Shown here one piece after another: positions 26,595 to 35,807 of a stretch of DNA of 64,000 bases. The translations under genes were made by a program, and so were the position numbers. The DNA comes from Flavobacterium sp. SH_e (GTDB lineage Bacteria; Bacteroidota; Bacteroidia; Flavobacteriales; Flavobacteriaceae). A model generated the notes under the pieces. It saw only the letters and a list, made by a program, of their open reading frames with translations. It did not search any database and had not been told where the DNA came from. Positions within the stretch are counted from its first letter, which is position 1. Each line of letters opens with the position of its first letter. Where the stretch lies: NCBI RefSeq assembly GCF_025717045.1, contig NZ_JAOVZN010000005.1, positions 372,001 to 436,000 of the forward strand. Reading direction: 5' to 3'.

Positions 26595-28358
26595 ATGAAA
26601 AAATTATTATTAATTCTATTGCTTTCTGCGGGTTTGTCATCTCAAGCCCAGCAAAAAGCTGATCTAATTATTTACAACGGAAAAATTGCAACGATGCAGA
26701 AACAAGGCGAATTTGTTCAAGCAATTGCAATGAAAGATGGAATAATTCTGGACATTGGAACCGAAAAAAACATTCTTTCTTCTTATAAATCATCGGAAAC
26801 AAAATTGATTGATGCCAAGGGAAAAACAGTAGTTCCTGGACTAAATGACAGTCACATGCACGTAATTCGTGAAGGCTTGAACTATAATTCAGAATTGCGT
26901 TGGGACGGTGTAAAAACCTTAAAACGCGCTATGGAAATGCTGAAAGAACAAGCGGCAAGAACTCCAGACGGCGTTTGGATTAAAGTTATTGGTGGCTGGA
27001 ACGAATTTCAGTTTGAAGAAAAAAGACAGCCTACAATTGAAGAAATCAATGCAGCTGTTCCTGATAAACCTGTCTTTATCACTTATTTGTATGGAAAAGC
27101 TTTTCTAAACAAAAAAGGAATTGAAGTTTTGGGTTACAACAAAAACACTAAATATGAAGGAAGCCTTTTGGAACAAGACGCCAACGGAAATTTAACTGGT
27201 TTAATGTATGCCAAAGAAACTCCAAAAGCGATTTACATGACGATGGGATTGACTACAAAATTAAATCCTGAAGAACGAATTAATAGTTCCATTCAATTTA
27301 ATCGTGAATTGAATCGTTTCGGATTGACAAGTGTTATTGACGCCGCGGGAGGAAGCCAAAACTTTCCTGCTGATTACGTTACTTCTTTGGATTTAGCCAA
27401 ACAAAACAAATTAAGTCTCCGCATTTCTTATTATTTGTTTGCACAGCAAAAAGGCAAAGAATTGCAAGATTATGAAAAATGGGTTGCAGAAACTCAAATC
27501 AATAAAAATGATAATCTGATTGTGGCAAATGGTTATGTTGAAGAAGGCGCTGGAGAAAACATTGTGGCTTCGGCTGCTGATTTTGAGAATTTCTTAGAAC
27601 CGAGAATTGTTTTGTCTGACGAAATGGAAACTGACTTAGAGCCAATTATAAGGCTTTTGGCAAAAAACAGATGGCCTTTTAGGCTTCATGCCACTTACGG
27701 CGAATCTATTGACAGAATGCTTAATGTTTTCGAAAAAGTAAACAAAGAAATTCCGTTTAACGGTTTGCGTTGGTTTTTCGATCATGCTGAAACTATTACG
27801 CCTTCAGAATTGGAACGTGTTAAAAAATTAGGTGGCGGTATTGCAGTTCAATTCAGAATGTATTATCAAGGTGAATTGTATAACAAATTGTATGGTGCTC
27901 CAAAAACACAGTTGCCTCCAATTAAAAAAATGCTTGAATTGGGAATTCCTGTTGGAATGGGAACAGATGCAACAAGAATTTCAACTTACAATCCTTGGAT
28001 GTCATTGCATTGGCTTCTTACTGGAAAAACAATTGGAGGAATGCAGTTCTGGCCAAAAGATCAAGCTTTGGATAAATTCACCGCTTTGCAATTGTACACT
28101 TCTGGAAGTGCTTGGTTTTCTGGTGAAGAAAAAGAAAAAGGAAAACTAATCAAAGGAATGTATGCCGATATGGCGATTTTATCTGATGATTATTTTGCTG
28201 TAAAAACTGATGATGTTCGAAAAATCGAATCGGTTTTGACGATTGTAAATGGTAAAATTGTTTACGCTTCCGCGGAATATAAAGCGTTGAATCCTGAAAT
28301 TCCTGCAGTAATTCCAGATTGGTCTCCTGTGAAATATTTTGGAGGTTATCAAAAATGA
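26595..28358 (+). CDS. Exported YtcJ-like amidohydrolase
   Basis: A 587-residue paralog of 5412. It starts with a clear signal peptide (MKKLLLILLLSAGLSSQAQ) and is therefore periplasmic or secreted. The metal motif is SHMH, followed by LHWDG-like NSELRWDGVKTL, HATYGES, FDHAETI and GTDATR, all matching 5412 segment for segment. It lacks the Cys/His tail of 5412. Substrate is unknown. It is downstream of the lipoprotein hydrolase and upstream of an MBL-fold protein and a porin, in the same order logic as the first module (amidohydrolase plus porin). Confidence 0.9.
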   Translation: MKKLLLILLLSAGLSSQAQQKADLIIYNGKIATMQKQGEFVQAIAMKDGIILDIGTEKNILSSYKSSETKLIDAKGKTVVPGLNDSHMHVIREGLNYNSELRWDGVKTLKRAMEMLKEQAARTPDGVWIKVIGGWNEFQFEEKRQPTIEEINAAVPDKPVFITYLYGKAFLNKKGIEVLGYNKNTKYEGSLLEQDANGNLTGLMYAKETPKAIYMTMGLTTKLNPEERINSSIQFNRELNRFGLTSVIDAAGGSQNFPADYVTSLDLAKQNKLSLRISYYLFAQQKGKELQDYEKWVAETQINKNDNLIVANGYVEEGAGENIVASAADFENFLEPRIVLSDEMETDLEPIIRLLAKNRWPFRLHATYGESIDRMLNVFEKVNKEIPFNGLRWFFDHAETITPSELERVKKLGGGIAVQFRMYYQGELYNKLYGAPKTQLPPIKKMLELGIPVGMGTDATRISTYNPWMSLHWLLTGKTIGGMQFWPKDQALDKFTALQLYTSGSAWFSGEEKEKGKLIKGMYADMAILSDDYFAVKTDDVRKIESVLTIVNGKIVYASAEYKALNPEIPAVIPDWSPVKYFGGYQK

Positions 28359-28466
28359 GAATAGCACGCTAATTTTATGGATTCGCTTTCGCGAAGACGC
28401 GGATTTGAACGGATTTTTTTATTGCTCTAATTTGAGATGAATCCAAAAAAGCGATTTCTTTCCCTT

Positions 28467-28536
28467 TAGCCCTGATCGAAGCGGCATCCTTTGCTTTTTT
28501 TCTTTAAAAAAGCAAAGATATAGCGGAGAGCAGGAA
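28467..28536. repeat. REP-like repeat family 4, copy 1
   Basis: Begins TAGCCCTGATCGAAGCGGC, has a Ct-rich/aag hairpin in the middle (CTTTGC...GCAAAG) and ends ATATAGCGGAGAGCAGGAA. A reverse-oriented copy is at 52749-52820. The rest of the 28359-28604 gap shows no gene. Confidence 0.75.
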
Positions 28537-28604
28537 CCATGAATCCAAAAATGCCAAATGTTTTGGCTTCTAATAAAAATTAAAAATTGACAAAAATATT
28601 CAAA

Positions 28605-29627
28605 ATGAAAAATTATAAATCTATATTAATTGCAGTGCTTTTTGTGGTCGCATTTTTTTCGGCGCAAAATACGTATGCACAATTTCCATTGCCGCCCGAA
28701 GTTCCAATTTGGGATGCCAACAAAGTGACTTTGCAATTGCATAAAATCTCGGATAATGTTTATGCCGTTTCGCCATCAACAACCGAAACAGAGACCACAA
28801 AAGGGATTCCGCAAGCTACTTCTGCGGGATTTATTGTGGGCGAAAAAGGCGTTTTATTAATCGAAACCATGTTGAGCAAAAGATTGTACGATCAATTGTA
28901 TAAATTGATTCGTTCTGTTACTCCAAAACCAATTGTTTATGCCGTAAATACAAGCGATCATGGCGATCATTGTTTTGGAAATTATTTGCTTCCTAAGGAA
29001 ACGATTTTGATCCAAAATGAATTCTGCAAAGAAAACCTTTCTAAAAATTTCGAAGGAATCAAAAGTTTTATGATCATGCTTTTTGGAAAAGATCGCGGGA
29101 TCGAACAAAGCGTGTATCGTCCCGCAGATCTTACAATTGCAGTAAATCAAAGCATAAAATTGGATTTGGGAGGAAATAAGATTGTAGAAATCATTAACGT
29201 AGGAACAGCTCAATCGCCAGCCGATTTGTTTGTTTTTCTGAGAGATTCGGACAAAAATGTGTTGTGGTCAGGAAATCCTTTTATTGCTGAAAGTCCGACG
29301 ATTCCTTGGTTATTTGATGGTTATTTTCTGGAGCCTGTTCGCAATCTTCAAAAAATATATGAAATGATTGGAGATAATGATGTTGTTGTTCCTGGTCATG
29401 GCCGAATTACCAATAAAAACGGAATTAAATACACTATCGATTATGTAAATGCTCTCAAAAATAATGTTGAAGATGCTGTGAAAAAAGGGGAAACTTTAGA
29501 ACAGGTAAAAGCATCTGTCACGATGAAGGAATTTGATAAAGGTTATGTGCTTTTTAACTGGCTGCATTACAATTTTAATATTCCAAACGCTTACAACGAT
29601 ATTAAGAAAAACAGTTTAGGCAAATAA
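28605..29627 (+). CDS. Exported MBL-fold protein with altered zinc ligands
   Basis: A 340-residue metallo-beta-lactamase-fold protein. I chose the ATG at 28605 because it begins the signal peptide (cleavage near TYAQ, residue 26); the ORF extends to a TTG at 28587. The canonical HxHxDH site reads SDHGDH, so the first ligand is Ser. The later GxAH motif reads GTAQSPADLFVF (His to Gln) and the bridging-Asp strand reads LWSGNPF (Asp to Asn). The last ligand is kept in VPGHGRI. Either the metal site is reduced or this is a distinct subfamily. It is 3 bp from the porin 29631, so the two are cotranslated. Confidence 0.85.
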   Translation: MKNYKSILIAVLFVVAFFSAQNTYAQFPLPPEVPIWDANKVTLQLHKISDNVYAVSPSTTETETTKGIPQATSAGFIVGEKGVLLIETMLSKRLYDQLYKLIRSVTPKPIVYAVNTSDHGDHCFGNYLLPKETILIQNEFCKENLSKNFEGIKSFMIMLFGKDRGIEQSVYRPADLTIAVNQSIKLDLGGNKIVEIINVGTAQSPADLFVFLRDSDKNVLWSGNPFIAESPTIPWLFDGYFLEPVRNLQKIYEMIGDNDVVVPGHGRITNKNGIKYTIDYVNALKNNVEDAVKKGETLEQVKASVTMKEFDKGYVLFNWLHYNFNIPNAYNDIKKNSLGK

Positions 29628-29630
29628 GCC

Positions 29631-30998
29631 ATGAAAAAAATCATTCTATTATTTCTTATTTGTATAAAGCTTCATTCACAGTCTTATCCTGATTTTAAAC
29701 CGTTGCGATTTGACGAAAATTATGAGGTTTTACAAAAAGATACCGTTAAAAATAACTGGTACAAAACCATGAAATATCTGCCTCTCTCCTCTTCGGGGAA
29801 AACTTATCTGAGTTTTGGAGGAGAAGTCAGGTATCAATATTTCTATGCTAAAAATGAAAAATGGGGAGATGATCCTCAAGATCCTGATGGCTACATTTTA
29901 AACCGATTTTTGCTTCATGCCGATTTTCATTCGAGTAAATATTTCCGAGCTTTTATTCAGCTCCAAAGCAGTAATGCAAACGGAAGAATCGATCCGAGTC
30001 CGGTTGATAGTAATCCGCTTGAAGTACATCAGGGATTTATTGATATTAATGTGATTTCAGAAAAAAATAAACAGTTGATTTTTAGAGCTGGAAGACAAGA
30101 ATTAAGCTATGGATCACAGCGCTTGGTTGCCGTTCGAGATGGACCAAATAATCGTCAGTCATTTGATGCCGCAAAAGCAATTTTTGGTTACCATAATTTT
30201 CGTTCCGATTTATTCTACAGCCATTATGTAGTGGCTCAAGATGGCATTTTTGATGATTATTCGAATAAAAAAAGACAATTCTGGGGAAGCTATTTTGTAC
30301 TCAATAAAATTCCGGCAATCAAAAATATTGATCTTTATTATTTAGGCTACCAAAGAGCAAATGCCAATTTTGATGATGCAAGCGGAAAAGAAATGCGTCA
30401 TTCTGTTGGAACTCGTATTTGGGGAAAATATGAGGAATGGCGCTACGATGCCGAAGCTGTTTATCAGTTTGGAAATGTTGATTCTAAAGACATAAAAGCT
30501 TGGACGGTTTCTTTAAATACTGGATATCAGTTTACATCAGTTGTTTTAAAACCTGAATTTGGATTTAAAGTGGAGTTAATCAGCGGAGATAAAACCAATG
30601 GCGATAATGCTTTAAATACTTTTAATCCGTTGTTTCCAAGAGGTGCTTACTTTGGATTGGCTTCTGTTATTGGACCATCAAATCTTGTTGATTTTCATCC
30701 TTCGATTAGCTTAGAATTGGCAAAAAATATCGATTGGGTTATCGATTATGATATGTTTTGGAGATATAGCAGTGAAGACGGAATTTATGGTCCAAATACG
30801 ATCATGATTTATCCAGGCGACGCAACCAATGCCAAAGAAATTGGAAAGCAGTTAGAAAGCGAAGTTATCTACACGCCAAATCAATATTTATATTTCCGTG
30901 TTGAGGCAACTTGGTTTAAAGCTGGTGATTTTCTAAAAGCTGCTGGAACTGGAAAAAATATGTTTTTTACAGGCGTTACAATGCAGCTTAAATTTTAA
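29631..30998 (+). CDS. Alginate-export-family outer-membrane porin (paralog)
   Basis: A 455-residue beta-barrel, paralogous along its whole length to 3043 (LRFDENYE, RAGRQELSYGSQRL, NTFNPLFPRGAYFG). The signal peptide covers about 17 residues, and the C-terminus ends MQLKF with terminal Phe for barrel assembly. As a passive or specific uptake channel it would feed substrate to the exported amidohydrolase and hydrolases of the same operon, or export the product (inference). Repeat copy D follows the stop by 22 bp. Confidence 0.85.
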   Translation: MKKIILLFLICIKLHSQSYPDFKPLRFDENYEVLQKDTVKNNWYKTMKYLPLSSSGKTYLSFGGEVRYQYFYAKNEKWGDDPQDPDGYILNRFLLHADFHSSKYFRAFIQLQSSNANGRIDPSPVDSNPLEVHQGFIDINVISEKNKQLIFRAGRQELSYGSQRLVAVRDGPNNRQSFDAAKAIFGYHNFRSDLFYSHYVVAQDGIFDDYSNKKRQFWGSYFVLNKIPAIKNIDLYYLGYQRANANFDDASGKEMRHSVGTRIWGKYEEWRYDAEAVYQFGNVDSKDIKAWTVSLNTGYQFTSVVLKPEFGFKVELISGDKTNGDNALNTFNPLFPRGAYFGLASVIGPSNLVDFHPSISLELAKNIDWVIDYDMFWRYSSEDGIYGPNTIMIYPGDATNAKEIGKQLESEVIYTPNQYLYFRVEATWFKAGDFLKAAGTGKNMFFTGVTMQLKF

Positions 30999-31020
30999 GT
31001 TGTTTATTGACGGATTTCTT

Positions 31021-31153
31021 AACGCATAGAAACATAGATTTTTGGATTTGAGCAAAGAATATTGAAAGAAACTAGTTTCTAACACATAGCTATGTTTGTC
31101 TAAACTAAGTGAAACGCCTTTTTCGACAAAGCATAACTATGTTTCTATGAGTT
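31021..31153. repeat. Palindromic repeat family 1, copy D
   Basis: AACGCATAGAAACATAG (31021-31037) pairs with CTATGTTTCTATGAGTT (31137-31153). The internal GAAACTAGTTTC (31068-31079), AACACATAG and AAGTGAAACGCCTTTTT are in the same orientation as copy C. Confidence 0.85.
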
Positions 31154-31202
31154 AAAAAAACTTATAGCTAAAAAGAAAATGATAATTTCTAAATATCAAA
31201 AA

Positions 31203-32153
31203 ATGACAACAAGAAGAAATTTTATAAAAATGGCAGGTTTAACAGGCGCTGCAGTAATGGCAAATCCTGTTGATACATTTTCAAACTCTATAAAACAAGA
31301 AAAAATGGATGCTGATATACAAAATAAATGGTTAGACGGATCAAGATTAGTGGTTTCGGTTTCTATGCAATTTGAAGCTGGCGGACAGCCTGAAAACGCC
31401 GAAAGTCCGTTTCCTCAAAACATGCAGAAAGGTTATCGTGATTTTCCTGCTGAAACTTGGTATGAATATGGCTATAAAGAGGGAATTCCGAGAATGCTGG
31501 ACAATTGGGACAAATATGGAATAAAAGTTACTTCGCATATGGTTGGTTCTGCAGTTTTAAAAAATCCTGCTCTTGCTAAAGAAATTGTACAGCGCGGACA
31601 TGAAGCCGCTGCGCATGGCATGAACTGGAGTTCAGAATATGCGATGTCTTACGACGAAGAAAAAAAGTTTATAAAAGATGGCGTTGATGCTATAAAAAAT
31701 GTAACCGGTTTTACCGCTGTTGGATACAATGCTAATTGGCTCAGACGCGGAGAAAATACAATCAAAATTCTGCAAGAACTAGGTTTCATCTATCATATAG
31801 ACGATTTAAGCCGAGATGAACCTTTTATCATTCAAGCGAATAAAAAGGATTTTGTGGTTGTTCCTTACACAATTCGCTGTAATGATATTGTTTTAATTGA
31901 AGGAAAAAACTTTTCATCTGATCAATTCTTCAATCAAGTAAAAGCCGAGTTTGATCAGCTTTATGCGGAAAGCGAATTTAAACGCCGACAAATGTCTATT
32001 AGTTTTCATGATAGAATTGGAGGAACTCCGCAAATGGTTAAAACTGTTTCAGAATTAATCATTTATATGAAAAAACACAAAGGCGTAACTTTTAAAAGAA
32101 AAGATGAAATTGCAAAAATGACGCTTGAAGATAAAACGTCAATTCGTGAGTAA
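31203..32153 (+). CDS. Tat-exported PuuE-like polysaccharide-deacetylase-fold protein
   Basis: About 316 residues. I prefer the ATG at 31203, which puts the twin-arginine motif TTRRNFIKMAG at residues 2-12; an in-frame ATG at 31179 adds eight residues. The mature domain has VSVSMQFEAGGQPENA, GYKEGIPRML, RGHEAAAHGMNW and a late FHDRIGGTP. This matches the allantoinase/peptidoglycan-deacetylase-like PuuE branch of the NodB fold more than chitin deacetylases. Tat export of a folded enzyme suggests a metal cofactor loaded in the cytoplasm. It is the last gene of the second catabolic module and is followed by a strong terminator. Confidence 0.85.
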   Translation: MTTRRNFIKMAGLTGAAVMANPVDTFSNSIKQEKMDADIQNKWLDGSRLVVSVSMQFEAGGQPENAESPFPQNMQKGYRDFPAETWYEYGYKEGIPRMLDNWDKYGIKVTSHMVGSAVLKNPALAKEIVQRGHEAAAHGMNWSSEYAMSYDEEKKFIKDGVDAIKNVTGFTAVGYNANWLRRGENTIKILQELGFIYHIDDLSRDEPFIIQANKKDFVVVPYTIRCNDIVLIEGKNFSSDQFFNQVKAEFDQLYAESEFKRRQMSISFHDRIGGTPQMVKTVSELIIYMKKHKGVTFKRKDEIAKMTLEDKTSIRE

Positions 32154-32195
32154 TTATAATTAAGCTTTTTGAAGTCTTTTATATCTTCAATTTTG

Positions 32196-32229
32196 AAAAA
32201 GCTGTCTAGAATTTAGATAGCTTTTTTTT
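32196..32229 (+). terminator. Intrinsic terminator of the second catabolic operon
   Basis: AAAAAGCTGTCTA (32196-32208) pairs with TAGATAGCTTTTT (32214-32226) with one G-U pair, a 5-nt loop and a run of eight T residues. Confidence 0.85.
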
Positions 32230-32334
32230 GATTTCACTAGATAATTCTTTTTTTTAAGTTACAAATTAGGCTCAAAAATGTTTTTTAAAAGCTTTTAAAA
32301 CTATTAGCTTTACTCGACCAAACAGACTTAAAAC

Positions 32335-34746
32335 ATGAAAAAAGTAGTTCTATTACTTTTACTATACTTTTTTACCACACCCTCTTTCAGCCAAAATGAA
32401 ACCAATAAACTTAAGCTTCAGAAAGATAGATTAATGCTTCATAATGTTGCTATTTATCTTCGTAATGTCAACCAAGGATCTATAGATATTGATAGTGCGA
32501 TGATTTTAGCCTGCAAAGCTCACAAGTTACCGTACACGCTTGCCAACGATGAAGGTTTTAACGACGGATCAAACTTTCCAGGAAATAATTTAATTAGCAA
32601 TAATTATGCTCGCGGGGCAGAATTGCTATTGCCAAGACTAAATACAATCGATCAAATTAAACTGTCATTGCAAATTGGGAGTTTTTATCTTTTTAAGGCT
32701 GGTGCTAAAAAAAATGATTTGGAAAATGCGCTTTTGTATATTAATAAAGCTCAAAAACTGGCCGAAAAATCCCGAATTCAAAAATGGTTGTTTCAATCTA
32801 AATTTCTTCTAGCAAAATATTATTATCAAGCGGGCAAACAGCAATTGAGCAGTACTATTTTTTCGCAACTTGTCAATGCGGCAAGAAAAACAAAAAATGA
32901 CAAAATACTAGCAGAAGCCATCGATAACAGAGGCACTTTTATGCCAAATAGCGATAAGAAAAAAGCGGTTATTCTATCTGAAGCTTTGGCTATTTATAAA
33001 AAAACAGGAAACAAGGAAAAGGAAATTGAAACCTATATGAAAATAATTCCTGTGCATTTTTGGACAGGCGACATGAAATTAGCCAAAGAAGAACTTCTGA
33101 CCTGTCTTAATCTTCAGAAAAAAATAGGTTTTCTATACACACAGTATACTGAGACAACCATTTCGTATATCGAATTATTTCATAACAATTATAAAGATGC
33201 GCTTTATTATGCCTTAGAAAGCGTTAGTTCGATGAAAAAAACAAAAGATTATGCTTTTGCAGACAGCTTTTATATACGTCTCGGTAACGTTTACAATAGT
33301 ACTGGTTATTATGACGACGCCATTAAATTTTATCAAAAAGGAATTGAATACAATCAAAGAGAGCTCAATGCCGGAACTTGGTATAAAAGTTTTTTTGGTT
33401 CTGTTCGATCATTAATGGATAATTCTAAATATTCTGAAGCTTTAAAATATCTAGAAAACAATTCTAAAAAATATCCTCCAAAAAACAATTTGGATAATAT
33501 GATCCTGAATCAGCTTAAGGCTCGCTGCTATGAAGAGTTAGGAAAATTGAAAGAAGCCGAAGCCTGCTATGAAAAACTTGATTTGTTTGCAAAAAAACTA
33601 AATTCAATAGAAACAGTCAAAGATGCTGCAGACTGTTACTCGATTATGGCGTTGTTTTACATCAAAATTCATAAACCGTATAAAGCAAAAGAAATTACGG
33701 AGAGAATCCTATCAACATCTAGTAAAACAGAAGGTTATAGTCGTTATGCTTTAGAGCTTGCTTTATTCAAAATTGATTCCGTGAATGGAAATTATCTTTC
33801 TGCGATCGAACACATGAGAAGTTATTCTCGAATTCAGGATTCGATGGATAACATTACTAAAAATCGTGATTATGAAAATTTGAAATTCAAGTTTGAAACT
33901 AGTGCCAAAGTACAAAATATAAAATCTTTAAAACAGCAGACCAATCTTCAGAAACGTGAACTGCATACGTCCAAACTTTTAAATACCATTTCTGTCAGCA
34001 GTTTATTTTTATTACTGATAATCATTATTTTATTGTATAACAGGGCAAAAATTAAACAGCGCAATACTAGCCGACTAGAATTAAAAGAAAAAGAAATCAA
34101 GCTCAAGAATGTAAAATTGGAACGTTTGCTTGAAGAAAAAGAATGGCTTTTGAAGGAAATTCATCATCGCGTAAAAAACAACCTTCAAACTGTAATTAGT
34201 CTGCTGAACTCTCAGTCTTCTTATTTGAAAGATGATTTGGCCATTTCTACAATAAAAAATAGTCAAAATAGAATTTACGCGATGTCACTAATTCATCAAA
34301 GATTGTATCGTGAAGACAATGTTTCTATGATTGATATGCCAGAATATTGCAATGAATTGGTTGAATATCTAAAAGAGTCTTTCAATGCAGAATACATTCA
34401 TTTTGAAGTGAAAATTGACCCGATCGAATTAGATATTTCGCAAGCAATTGCATTGGGATTAATTATCAACGAAGTCATAACCAATTCGATAAAATATGCT
34501 TTTAAAGATACCAAAAACTGCATTATTACTCTATTACTATCTGAGATTTCAGAAAACTGCTATAAGCTTCTTATTTCTGATAACGGAATTGGTATACTAG
34601 ATGTTGTAAAAATGCAAAATAGCGATTCGTTTGGAATGACACTAATCAACGGTTTAAGCAATACTCTTGAAGGCGATTTATCTATTGAAAATAAAAATGG
34701 CGTTAGTTTTCAGTTACTCTTTAAAAGGATTTTAGATAAAGACTAA
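32335..34746 (+). CDS. TPR-containing sensor histidine kinase, no adjacent regulator
   Basis: An 803-residue kinase of the same family as 9229 and 20718. It has a signal peptide (cleavage near FSQ, residue 20), a long TPR region (about 60-500), a transmembrane helix (about 553-573), a coiled coil, the HisKA_2 motif EIHHRVKNNLQ (His610/611) and an HATPase domain (NEVITNSIKYAF; DNGIGIL; SFGMTLINGL). Unlike its two paralogs, it is not followed by a sigma-54 response regulator. The next genes are on the opposite strand. It may therefore signal to 11515, 22343 or a distant regulator. Confidence 0.92.
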   Translation: MKKVVLLLLLYFFTTPSFSQNETNKLKLQKDRLMLHNVAIYLRNVNQGSIDIDSAMILACKAHKLPYTLANDEGFNDGSNFPGNNLISNNYARGAELLLPRLNTIDQIKLSLQIGSFYLFKAGAKKNDLENALLYINKAQKLAEKSRIQKWLFQSKFLLAKYYYQAGKQQLSSTIFSQLVNAARKTKNDKILAEAIDNRGTFMPNSDKKKAVILSEALAIYKKTGNKEKEIETYMKIIPVHFWTGDMKLAKEELLTCLNLQKKIGFLYTQYTETTISYIELFHNNYKDALYYALESVSSMKKTKDYAFADSFYIRLGNVYNSTGYYDDAIKFYQKGIEYNQRELNAGTWYKSFFGSVRSLMDNSKYSEALKYLENNSKKYPPKNNLDNMILNQLKARCYEELGKLKEAEACYEKLDLFAKKLNSIETVKDAADCYSIMALFYIKIHKPYKAKEITERILSTSSKTEGYSRYALELALFKIDSVNGNYLSAIEHMRSYSRIQDSMDNITKNRDYENLKFKFETSAKVQNIKSLKQQTNLQKRELHTSKLLNTISVSSLFLLLIIIILLYNRAKIKQRNTSRLELKEKEIKLKNVKLERLLEEKEWLLKEIHHRVKNNLQTVISLLNSQSSYLKDDLAISTIKNSQNRIYAMSLIHQRLYREDNVSMIDMPEYCNELVEYLKESFNAEYIHFEVKIDPIELDISQAIALGLIINEVITNSIKYAFKDTKNCIITLLLSEISENCYKLLISDNGIGILDVVKMQNSDSFGMTLINGLSNTLEGDLSIENKNGVSFQLLFKRILDKD

Positions 34747-35046
34747 TCTTCTATAGCCATCAATTCTGTTTTCGCCATAATTAAAGCGAGATTTTTTTTT
34801 CTAAAGCAATTAAAAGGAATTTGTTTTCTCGCAGATTATGCAGATTTAATGCATTATTTGTCGTCCTAACGAAGCAAGGATTGTCAAATATTGACGATTA
34901 TGTTTTACGTAGTTACATTTGTAATCCTTCGTTCATTGAGATATAAACTATGTATAAACCAAACTTTTGGAAGAAAAAAAACTCTGAACCTTTGTCCCTT
35001 TGAACCTTTGCACCTAAAAACCTTAGAACCTTAGCATCTTTAAAAA
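34747..35046. other. 300-bp convergent intergenic region
   Basis: It holds an imperfect inverted repeat (AACGAAGCAAGGATT near 34868 against AATCCTTCGTT near 34926) and several short direct repeats of GAACCTTTG / ACCTTAG (34984-35037). No ORF or RNA gene is recognised. The repeats could serve as the 3' ends of both converging transcripts. Confidence 0.45.
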
Positions 35047-35802
35047 CTACCTATCCATCCACTGTTTGAAGAAAGGCGTTTTTTCACGACTAATGATTAC
35101 CTCGCGTTCGGGATCTAGTTTTAATTGGATTTTAAGTTTTGCGTTGAAGTAGTTCGCAATAGATTTAATGCTTTCTGCACGAATGAAAAATTGGCGATTG
35201 GCACGGAAAAAGATATTTGGATCTAATTCCTGCTCCAGCTCTTCCATGGTTTGCGGAATAGAGATAACTACACCCGATTTAAGGAATAAATTACTGGTTT
35301 TGAATTCAGAATATACAAAGTCAATATCCGAAACATCTACGCTTTTATAGCCGTCACGATACGTTACTAAAAAGCGCATTCTGAAAACTGGTTTTTCAAT
35401 CAGTTCTTTCAAAATTCCAGTGATATTGGTAATATTGGTTTCGTTTTTATTTAAAGATTTGAATTTGGTTAATGCGAACTCCAATTCGTTCTTTTCTATG
35501 GGTTTCATCAAATAATCAATGCTGTTTACTTTGAAAGCACGAATCGCATATTCGTCATAAGCCGTGGTAAAAATTACGGGACAAATAATATTGATTTCAT
35601 CAAAAATAGCAAAACTCAATCCGTCTGCTAAACGAATGTCCATTGTGATTAAATCGGGATTTGGATTCGATTTCAGCCATGCAACTGTATCCACAACAGT
35701 GTCAATAATGCCTAAAATTTCACAGTTGGGTTCTAATTCTTCCAGCAATCTTTTCAATCGGCTGGCGTTGATACTTTCATCTTCTACAATTAAAATTTTC
35801 AT
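35047..35802 (-). CDS. LytTR-family response regulator
   Basis: A 251-residue regulator. The receiver domain has acidic DE at residues 8-9, phospho-acceptor Asp55 (LITMDIRLADG) and Lys in LMKPIEK. A LytTR DNA-binding domain (about 145-250) contains YRDGYKSVDVSDIDFVYSE and FFRANRQFFI. LytTR proteins bind paired direct repeats spaced by about two helical turns. The kinase gene lies just upstream (5 bp) and fabH upstream of that, all on the minus strand. Confidence 0.93.
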   Translation of the reverse strand: MKILIVEDESINASRLKRLLEELEPNCEILGIIDTVVDTVAWLKSNPNPDLITMDIRLADGLSFAIFDEINIICPVIFTTAYDEYAIRAFKVNSIDYLMKPIEKNELEFALTKFKSLNKNETNITNITGILKELIEKPVFRMRFLVTYRDGYKSVDVSDIDFVYSEFKTSNLFLKSGVVISIPQTMEELEQELDPNIFFRANRQFFIRAESIKSIANYFNAKLKIQLKLDPEREVIISREKTPFFKQWMDR

Positions 35803-35807
35803 AAGTA

